A stretch of 7,250 bases of DNA, from assembly GCA_934255435.1 (NCBI GenBank), contig CAKQNZ010000108.1, forward strand, positions 1 to 7,250, written 5' to 3'. The position numbers were made by a program, and so were the translations under genes. This document shows positions 1 to 4,146 of this stretch, piece after piece. Each line of letters begins with the position of its first letter. Position 1 is the first letter of the stretch. Below the pieces are notes generated by a model, which was not told the origin of the DNA, did not search any database, and saw only the letters and a list, made by a program, of their open reading frames with translations. Source of the stretch: an uncultured Clostridia bacterium. GTDB taxonomy: Bacteria; Bacillota; Clostridia; Peptostreptococcales; Anaerovoracaceae.

Positions 1-88
1 CGACCGCAAACAGTACAGCGATCACAACGAACCTTTTAGCTATCTTTCTGTAATCCGCATCGACTATCTTTTCATGTAAACTTTTCAT
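1..88 (-). CDS. N-terminal fragment of a membrane-anchored protein (runs off left edge)
   Basis: Only the first 29 codons are present. They read MKSLHEKIVDADYRKIAKRF, followed by a hydrophobic run (VVIAVLFAV). This is a basic, amphipathic N-terminus leading into a membrane segment or uncleaved signal anchor. The start is well supported: a GGGAGGTG ribosome binding site (about 95-102 on the plus-strand numbering) lies a normal distance upstream of the ATG. The family cannot be named from so little. A transporter subunit, an efflux adaptor or another anchored protein would all begin this way. The phased TTTAAGC repeats upstream suggest control by an OmpR-type response regulator, and a broken piece of such a regulator lies about 130 bp upstream of the start. 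Confidence 0.75.
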   Translation of the reverse strand, partial: MKSLHEKIVDADYRKIAKRFVVIAVLFAV

Positions 89-154
89 TTGTTACACCTC
101 CCTTTTCTTTATACCTATATAATAATAAAGGGAGATAAACTGCTCATTTAAGAT

Positions 155-173
155 GCTTAAACAAAGCTTAAAC
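155..173 (-). promoter_or_regulatory. Phased direct repeats, likely OmpR/PhoB-type response regulator site
   Basis: On the minus strand, TTTAAGC occurs twice with start-to-start spacing of exactly 11 bp (seen as GCTTAAAC at 155-162 and 166-173). A weaker TTAA follows at 148-151. Direct repeats one helical turn apart are the usual binding pattern of OmpR/PhoB-family regulators. Downstream, the AT-rich TTATTATTATATAGG stretch (about 116-130) could supply a -10 element for the gene beginning at 88. The site is visible in the sequence; the bound protein is inferred. Confidence 0.5.
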
Positions 174-219
174 ATGTGATGCCGTCAGCTGCAGGCTCCG
201 GTCCTGATTTTTCTGTGCG

Positions 220-318
220 CTATTTGTCTTTTCTGCCTTCCGCTGCAAAGCGGTATCCTGCGCCCCACACGGTCTTTATATGCACAGGAGCCGACGGGTC
301 CTTTTCCAGCTTTTCTCC
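220..318 (-). pseudogene. 3' remnant of an OmpR-family response regulator gene
   Basis: About 30 codons encode the last part of a winged helix: KLEKDP, then HIKTVWGAGYRF, then a short charged tail and stop. In intact family members this follows the recognition helix and forms the C-terminal beta-hairpin wing. The phospho-acceptor domain, the recognition helix and any partner histidine kinase are absent here. The frame is continuous with the upstream EamA-like sequence. The joint lies near 301-318, where both ancestral genes would be expected to encode EKL. Confidence 0.65.
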
Positions 319-657
319 GAACACTATCCATGAAAAGAACACTGTTATTAGTATGCTGAGTTTGTCTACCGGCACCACCACGCTGGCAGGTCCGTCCTGC
401 AGCGCTTTGTAGTAGCAGAGCCAGGAACCGCCGGTTGCGAGACCTGAAAGGCATATGAAGATCAGTTCTTTGCGGCTGATGGTCCTGACCTGTTTCTGTC
501 TGCCGCTGACGAATACCATGACCCAGGACATCAGCAGCACCACGCAGGTCCTGATGGCTGTGCCCAGGTCAGATTCGATGCCGGTTATGCCGATCTTGCC
601 GAGGATGGCCGTCAGCGCTGCGAACACTGCCGAACCGCAGGCGAATAAAAGCCACAT
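220..657 (-). CDS. EamA/DMT-type membrane protein fused in frame to a response-regulator tail
   Basis: This 145-residue frame has two parts. Residues 1 to about 114 form four hydrophobic segments (about 2-22, 31-51, 64-86, 91-113) and end with VFGEKL, a typical fourth-helix end of EamA/DMT (drug/metabolite transporter) proteins such as the ~140-residue single-domain type. The expected fifth helix is missing. From about residue 115 the protein continues as EKLEKDPSAPVHIKTVWGAG and YRF, the hallmark C-terminal wing of OmpR/VanR-type response regulators, and ends GRKDK. The start is supported by AAGGAGGC (about 663-670) seven bases upstream of the ATG. The membrane part probably no longer works as a normal transporter, and the regulator part lacks its receiver domain and recognition helix. 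A recombination or deletion scar is the best reading; an assembly chimera is the alternative. Confidence 0.7.
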   Translation of the reverse strand: MWLLFACGSAVFAALTAILGKIGITGIESDLGTAIRTCVVLLMSWVMVFVSGRQKQVRTISRKELIFICLSGLATGGSWLCYYKALQDGPASVVVPVDKLSILITVFFSWIVFGEKLEKDPSAPVHIKTVWGAGYRFAAEGRKDK

Positions 658-663
658 ATGTAC

Positions 664-714
664 GCCTCCTTATAATGACATATATTTATATGATAACACA
701 TACCGGCATGGAAA
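664..714 (-). promoter_or_regulatory. Ribosome binding site and weak promoter of the EamA-like frame
   Basis: On the minus strand, AGGAGGC (664-670) precedes the ATG at 657. Further upstream, TATAAA (685-690) with TTTCCA (709-714) at 18 bp gives a poor sigma-A-type promoter. A 14-bp palindrome, CATATATTTATATG (679-692), overlaps the -10 region. The ribosome binding site is convincing; the promoter assignment is tentative. Confidence 0.35.
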
Positions 715-832
715 GGTTAAACCGAAGATAAACTGAGGCGGGAAATAAAGAATCTGAATGCGACGCCCCTTTGAGGCAGGAAGATGTGGGATGAGTTCCT
801 GGGCGGAGGTGTGTGTTTTTATTTAAACAAAC

Positions 833-848
833 AGCTAATATATTAGCT
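833..848. promoter_or_regulatory. Upstream palindromic operator of the hipBA-type operon
   Basis: AGCTAATATATTAGCT is a perfect 16-bp palindrome. It shares the core TAATATATTA with a second palindrome at 875-888, and the two centres are 41 bp apart, close to four helical turns. It lies just upstream of the hipB promoter. It is therefore a likely second site for a HipB dimer, allowing cooperative or looped autorepression. Binding is inferred from the family; the symmetry is visible. Confidence 0.6.
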
Positions 849-865
849 ATAAATGCATATTTCCG

Positions 866-894
866 TTGATTTTGGATAATATATTATCTATAAT
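866..894 (+). promoter_or_regulatory. hipBA promoter with an operator in the -35/-10 spacer
   Basis: TTGATT (866-871) and a perfect TATAAT (889-894) are separated by exactly 17 bp, giving a strong sigma-A-type promoter. The spacer contains the perfect 14-bp palindrome GATAATATATTATC (875-888), which ends directly against the -10 box. A repressor bound there would block RNA polymerase. HipB-type antitoxins are known to repress their own operons through palindromic operators, so autoregulation is expected. Transcription should begin near 901, giving a leader of about 35 nt. Confidence 0.7.
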
Positions 895-935
895 ATATTT
901 ATGATAATCTGGCACAAAAATCACGAGGTGTACAC

Positions 936-1214
936 ATGAAAAACTACGTATGGGAAACTCCCGAAGAGATAGATATGTCGCTAGCCGGGCGCATGCGCAA
1001 TATCCGCAGGCGGCGCGGGATATCACAGCAGGAACTGAGCCGGCAGTCCGGGGTGAGCTACGGCTCCATAAAAAGATTCGAGTCCACCGGGATGATAAGC
1101 CTGCTATCACTCACAAAGATAGCAGTGGCGCTGGGCTGCGAAGGAGGCATCAAAGACATGTTTGCCGACGTGCCCTACCTTTCCATAGAGGAGGTAATCA
1201 ATGAAGGTCGATAA
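936..1214 (+). CDS. hipB: HipB-like XRE-family antitoxin and autorepressor
   Basis: This 92-residue protein has a Cro/CI-type helix-turn-helix spanning about residues 15-68. The motif LAGRMRNIRRRRGISQQELS is followed by the recognition region SGVSYGSIKRFES (38-50). A short acidic tail (DMFADVPYLSIEEVINEGR) would suit contact with the toxin. The start is set by GAGGTG (925-930), five bases upstream of the ATG. The gene overlaps the next one by 14 bp, a layout typical of antitoxin-toxin operons in which translation is coupled. By family, HipB binds and neutralises HipA and represses the operon. Two palindromes in the promoter fit this. The role is assigned mainly from the neighbouring HipA-like gene, because the HTH alone is generic. 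Confidence 0.85.
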   Translation: MKNYVWETPEEIDMSLAGRMRNIRRRRGISQQELSRQSGVSYGSIKRFESTGMISLLSLTKIAVALGCEGGIKDMFADVPYLSIEEVINEGR

Positions 1215-2343
1215 AAAAGATTTCAGGCTCCACAGTCTTCATGTAAAATACCATGACAGAGCTGTGGGTACACTGGCAAAAACAGTACACGGTATGGTCG
1301 CATTCGAGTACGACGACAGCTGGCTCTCTGGCGGATTTGCGATAAGTCCCTTTTCACTGCCCCTGAAAAAGAAAGTTTTCCTTCCGAAAAAACACTATTT
1401 CAACGGGCTTTTCGGTATATTCGCAGACAGTCTTCCCGATGCATGGGGACAGCTGCTGCTTTCCCGTATGCTGCAGCGCAGCGGTATTTCCGAAGATCAT
1501 GTCAGTGCCGTGGACAGACTTGCTGTAGTCGGCTCATCCGGAATGGGCGCTCTGTGCTATCATCCTGATATCGGTATGCCCGCTTCAGAGCATACCAGCG
1601 ATCTCGACCGGCTTTCTGAGGAATGTTCCAGGATACTGAATTCTGAACAAGCTAAAGATCTTGACATTCTTTTCAGTCTCGGCGGCACCAGCGGCGGTGC
1701 CCGTCCGAAAATCATGACTGAAATCGATGGCGAAAAGTGGATAATAAAATTCCCGGCAAACTCTGATATCCGGGATATCGGTAAAATGGAGTATGACTAT
1801 TCTCTCTGTGCCAGAAAATGTTCCATAGATATACCTGCGACACGGCTATTTCCGTCCGAAAAATGCAGCGGTTATTTCGGTGTAAAACGATTCGATTCCG
1901 ACGCTGACGGAAATCGTGTCCACATGGCTACAGCTGCTGCGCTCCTTGAAGCTGACTTCAGACAGCCGTGCCTCGACTATCATCAGCTCATGAAACTGAC
2001 TGCGATACTTACCGGAAACGACCCCCATGATATGGAAAACATGTTCCGCAGAGCCTGCTTCAATGTGTTTGCTCATAACAGAGACGATCACGCCAAAAAC
2101 TTCTCGTTTCTCTATGACGACTCATTGGACTCATGGAAACTGAGTCCCGCCTATGACCTCACCTACAGCACCACATACTACGGCGAGCACACGACATCCG
2201 TGGACGGCAACGGCAAAGACCCCGGAGCATCTGAACTCCTCAAGGTAGGCACAGCTGCCGGACTGTCCCATGCAAAATGCCGGAAGATAATAAATGAAAT
2301 CGAAGAAATCGTCAGGAGCCAGCTTGGAGGATATATCAGCTGA
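1201..2343 (+). CDS. hipA: HipA-family serine/threonine kinase toxin
   Basis: This 380-residue protein has the two-part HipA layout. An N-terminal subdomain (about 10-120, including FNGLFGIFADSLPDAWGQLL at 67-86 and a GSSGMGAL turn at 111-118) precedes a kinase-like C-terminal part. The nucleotide-loop region SLGGTSGGARPK is at 159-170, the likely ATP-contacting lysine is K183 in WIIKFP, the catalytic segment is NRDDHAKNF (293-301, D295 aligning with the catalytic Asp of E. coli HipA), and the metal-binding Asp is D319 in SPAYDL. All key residues are present, so it should be active. E. coli HipA phosphorylates glutamyl-tRNA synthetase and halts growth; related HipT kinases use other tRNA synthetases, so the target here is unknown. 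It overlaps hipB by 14 bp. It is somewhat shorter than E. coli HipA (440 residues) but normal for this sub-group. Confidence 0.92.
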   Translation: MKVDKKDFRLHSLHVKYHDRAVGTLAKTVHGMVAFEYDDSWLSGGFAISPFSLPLKKKVFLPKKHYFNGLFGIFADSLPDAWGQLLLSRMLQRSGISEDHVSAVDRLAVVGSSGMGALCYHPDIGMPASEHTSDLDRLSEECSRILNSEQAKDLDILFSLGGTSGGARPKIMTEIDGEKWIIKFPANSDIRDIGKMEYDYSLCARKCSIDIPATRLFPSEKCSGYFGVKRFDSDADGNRVHMATAAALLEADFRQPCLDYHQLMKLTAILTGNDPHDMENMFRRACFNVFAHNRDDHAKNFSFLYDDSLDSWKLSPAYDLTYSTTYYGEHTTSVDGNGKDPGASELLKVGTAAGLSHAKCRKIINEIEEIVRSQLGGYIS

Positions 2344-2423
2344 TATTCCTTACGTTGAAAGCCTATGAATAAAACCCCTGACTGTGGCTGAAACTTAGCA
2401 GCCACCGACATACAGCAGCAATC

Positions 2424-2461
2424 GGAGCGGCATATGCACAAAATGCCGCTCCTTATTTTTT
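2424..2461 (+). terminator. Rho-independent terminator of the hipBA operon
   Basis: A perfect 10-bp stem (GGAGCGGCAT at 2424-2433 with ATGCCGCTCC at 2443-2452) closes a 9-nt loop and is followed by TTATTTTTT. It lies 80 bp after the hipA stop codon on the same strand. Confidence 0.88.
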
Positions 2462-2464
2462 CTC

Positions 2465-2513
2465 AAAAAACCCCTCTGCTGCAGGATCATATCTGATGTC
2501 CTGCGGGGAGGGG
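2465..2513 (-). terminator. Rho-independent terminator for the minus-strand surface-protein fragment
   Basis: On the minus strand a hairpin is followed by TTTTTT (2465-2470 as A's on the plus strand). It pairs CCCCTC (2471-2476) with GAGGGG (2508-2513) and GCAGGA (2481-2486) with TCCTGC (2499-2504), with a small internal loop. It sits 35 bp beyond the stop codon at 2548. Confidence 0.82.
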
Positions 2514-2547
2514 TGCTTATTTGATCCATAGATTCATTGATATCAAA

Positions 2548-2952
2548 CTACTTCGTCTTCACAGTCTTTACCTTCGACCAGCCCGAATAATACTTTGCAC
2601 TGCCGGATTTCTTATATGTCCTTACTCTGACATAATATTTCTTCTTTGCTTTGAGCTTTGTTATCTTCTTCGATGTCGTCTTGCTGCTGCTCACTGTCAC
2701 AGTCTTCTTGCCGGAAGTGAACTTGCTGTTTGTTGCGTACATTATCTGATAGCCGCTGGTCTGGGCAGTCTGTTTCTTCCATTTGGCGGTGAAGCCTTTC
2801 TTCGTAGCTGTCAGTTTCGACAGGCTTGTGGATCTGGGATCTATCGTGAAGTACAGTGTCTTTGTTCCTTCGAAGTCTCCGGTGCCTTTGACAACGACCT
2901 TGTATTTGCCGACAGACTTACAATTCCCAGTATACGATACGGTATAATATGT
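2548..2952 (-). pseudogene. C-terminal fragment of a large cell-surface protein (Ig-like plus Fn3-like repeats)
   Basis: About 134 codons remain. In order they encode the end of an extracellular Ig-like repeat (YYTVSY, then VGKYKVVVKGTGDFEGTKTL and YFTIDP), a linker, and a Lys-rich Fn3-like domain (FTAKWKKQ, SGYQIMYATNSKF, then KKYYVRVRTYKKSGSAKYYSG and WSKVKTVKTK). This architecture is common at the C-terminus of large secreted or wall-associated proteins of clostridia. The homologous-looking sequence stops near 2952. The frame stays open to about 3012, but no start codon with a ribosome binding site exists there; the only internal ATG (2742) lies inside the Fn3-like domain. The gene has therefore lost its 5' part, signal peptide included. 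Its own terminator survives. Function is lost or unknown. Confidence 0.72.
2943..2948 (+). promoter_or_regulatory. Candidate -10 element for the racemase/activator unit
   Basis: TATAAT is a perfect -10 match 84 bp before the racemase start. The upstream -35 is poor: TTACAA at 2918-2923 would need a 19-bp spacer. A small inverted repeat, TATAC (2931-2935) with GTATA (2942-2946), overlaps it. No sigma-54-type GG-N10-GC element was seen in 2950-3031. The promoter would lie inside the truncated end of the opposite-strand surface-protein fragment. Confidence 0.35.
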
Positions 2953-2955
2953 ACA

Positions 2956-2982
2956 GAGCCGGTCTCCTGCGGAAACAGGCTC
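2956..2982. repeat. 27-bp imperfect inverted repeat upstream of the racemase
   Basis: The arms GAGCCGGTCTCC (2956-2967) and GGAAACAGGCTC (2971-2982) match at 10 of 12 positions around a TGC centre. The repeat begins 8 bp after the TATAAT box, so it would span the transcription start. It could be an operator or a 5' mRNA hairpin. Which protein, if any, binds it cannot be told from the sequence. Confidence 0.5.
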
Positions 2983-3031
2983 GACAAAGCAACGATCATA
3001 AACATTACATACTTATTATGGAGGTTTTCAA

Positions 3032-4039
3032 ATGAGATTCAAAAAAATGTTCAGAACCATCGAGACCCACACTCTGGGTCATCCTACCCGTAATGTAGTA
3101 AGCGGATTCCGCCACATTCCGGGCAAGACTATGGGCGAAAAGTTCACTTACATGAGAGACAACGAGGACTGGTTCCGTAAGATACTGGCATTCGAGCCAA
3201 GAGGCAGCGAGATCATGTCATGCACACTTGTGACTGAACCATGCACGCCAGGCACTGATGTAGGTATCCTCTACTTCGAAGCAAGCTGCTGGCTGCCTAT
3301 GTGCGGTCACGATACTATCGGCGTTACTGTAGCCCTCATCGAAGCCGGTCTTGTAGATGTACAGGAACCTGTCACTACGATCAAGCTGGATACTCCTGCC
3401 GGAGTTGTCACTGTAGACGCTAAAGACAAAGACGGCGTAGTAGAAGAAGTTTCATTCCTCAACGCCCCTGCGCTGGTGCTCAACAGGAACGTGGAAGTCG
3501 ACACGAAGGATTTCGGCAAACTCACACTGGATATTTCATGGGGCGGCAATGTATATGCGATACTGCCTGCAGAAAAAGTCGGCCTTACTATCGAGCCGCA
3601 CAACACAAGCAAGCTCATCGCAGCTGCTCAGTCCCTGGCAGAAGATATCAACAGCCAGGTGAAAGTCAGCCATCCGAGACTCGACTTCGTAGACAGAGTG
3701 ACTCACGTTGAATTCGCAGGTCCTCCAAAGGGCGACGACGCGGATATCCAGAACTGCGTAGTGGCACTGCCTAAAGTAGTCGACCGTTCACCGTGCGGTA
3801 CAGGAACATCTGCCAAAGCGGCTCTGCTCTTCGAAGAAGGCAAGATGAAAGTAGGCGAAAGTTTCAATCACGAAAGCATCATCGGTTCACTGTTCAGATG
3901 CGACATAGTTGAAGAAACTACCGTATGCGGCAGGAAAGCCATAATCCCAAGAATAACAGGCAACGCATGTGTCATGGGATTCGCCACATGGGTGCTGGAC
4001 CCTAAAGACCCGTTCCCAGAAGGATTCCTTCTCGACTGA
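3032..4039 (+). CDS. Proline racemase family enzyme
   Basis: The 335-residue length matches clostridial proline racemases. Family motifs run through the whole protein: an N-terminal IETHTLGHPTR (10-20), EPRGSE (55-60), the first catalytic-Cys motif MCGHDTIG (90-97, C91), DTPAGVV (120-126), and the second catalytic-Cys motif DRSPCGTGTSAK (251-262, C255). Both cysteines are present, so the two-base racemase/epimerase mechanism is expected rather than the dehydratase activity of family members that have lost the first Cys. Candidate reactions are L-/D-proline interconversion or hydroxyproline 2-epimerisation in the cytoplasm, feeding D-proline reduction or hydroxyproline breakdown. The residue after CGH is Asp94; Gly, Asn or Ser is more usual, so the substrate may differ. 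GGAGG (3020-3024), seven bases upstream, fixes the start. The sigma-54 activator downstream recalls the prdF/prdR pairing, but no other prd gene is in view. Confidence 0.9.
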   Translation: MRFKKMFRTIETHTLGHPTRNVVSGFRHIPGKTMGEKFTYMRDNEDWFRKILAFEPRGSEIMSCTLVTEPCTPGTDVGILYFEASCWLPMCGHDTIGVTVALIEAGLVDVQEPVTTIKLDTPAGVVTVDAKDKDGVVEEVSFLNAPALVLNRNVEVDTKDFGKLTLDISWGGNVYAILPAEKVGLTIEPHNTSKLIAAAQSLAEDINSQVKVSHPRLDFVDRVTHVEFAGPPKGDDADIQNCVVALPKVVDRSPCGTGTSAKAALLFEEGKMKVGESFNHESIIGSLFRCDIVEETTVCGRKAIIPRITGNACVMGFATWVLDPKDPFPEGFLLD

Positions 4040-4054
4040 TATAAAAGGAGTTGA

Positions 4055-4099
4055 ATGTCATCCCGCACACACGACATTGAAGACAGCCCGGCTGTATGA
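4055..4099 (+). CDS. 14-codon minicistron between racemase and activator (putative leader peptide)
   Basis: AAAAGGAG (4043-4050) precedes an ATG at 4055, which opens MSSRTHDIEDSPAV followed by TGA (4097-4099). The stop overlaps an ATG at 4096 in an ATGA arrangement. That ATG is in frame with the downstream activator and would add 17 residues to it. The perfect 13-nt palindrome ACAGCCCGGCTGT (4083-4095) ends exactly at this overlap and could form a hairpin in the mRNA. The layout looks like translational coupling. The peptide itself has no recognisable function and could be incidental. Confidence 0.35.
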   Translation: MSSRTHDIEDSPAV

Positions 4100-4146
4100 T
4101 AAAATCAGAATATAAAGCAGAACCGAGATATCAGAGAGGGAACAAA

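Noticed and set aside
764..820. Hairpin CAGGAA/TTCCTG with outer CGCC/GGCG, followed by TTTTT on the plus strand.
   Set aside because: The left arm carries a 9-nt bulge, the T-run is not adjacent to the stem, and no plus-strand gene ends upstream. It is not convincing as a terminator.
784..846. A 21-codon plus-strand frame (MWDEFLGGGVCFYLNKQLIY) upstream of hipB with a GAGG a few bases before its ATG.
   Set aside because: It has no recognisable features, sits in a non-coding gap, and runs into the palindromic operator of hipBA. It is most likely chance.
903..909. Third copy of the GATAAT half-site downstream of the hipBA -10.
   Set aside because: There is no matching right arm, and its spacing differs from the two good palindromes.
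2384..2405. 7-bp perfect hairpin GTGGCTG/CAGCCAC after hipA.
   Set aside because: It has no T-run, and a much better terminator lies 20 bp downstream.
2956..2995. Possible sigma-54 -24/-12 promoter upstream of the racemase.
   Set aside because: The nearest GG...GC pair (GGCTCGACAAAGC) has a 9-bp gap instead of 10 and lacks the TGGCAC and TTGC contexts.
2521..3093. 190-codon plus-strand open frame.
   Set aside because: It lies opposite the surface-protein fragment, whose Ig/Fn3-like sequence and terminator are on the minus strand. Its own translation is Leu/Cys-rich and family-free, and it overlaps the racemase start.
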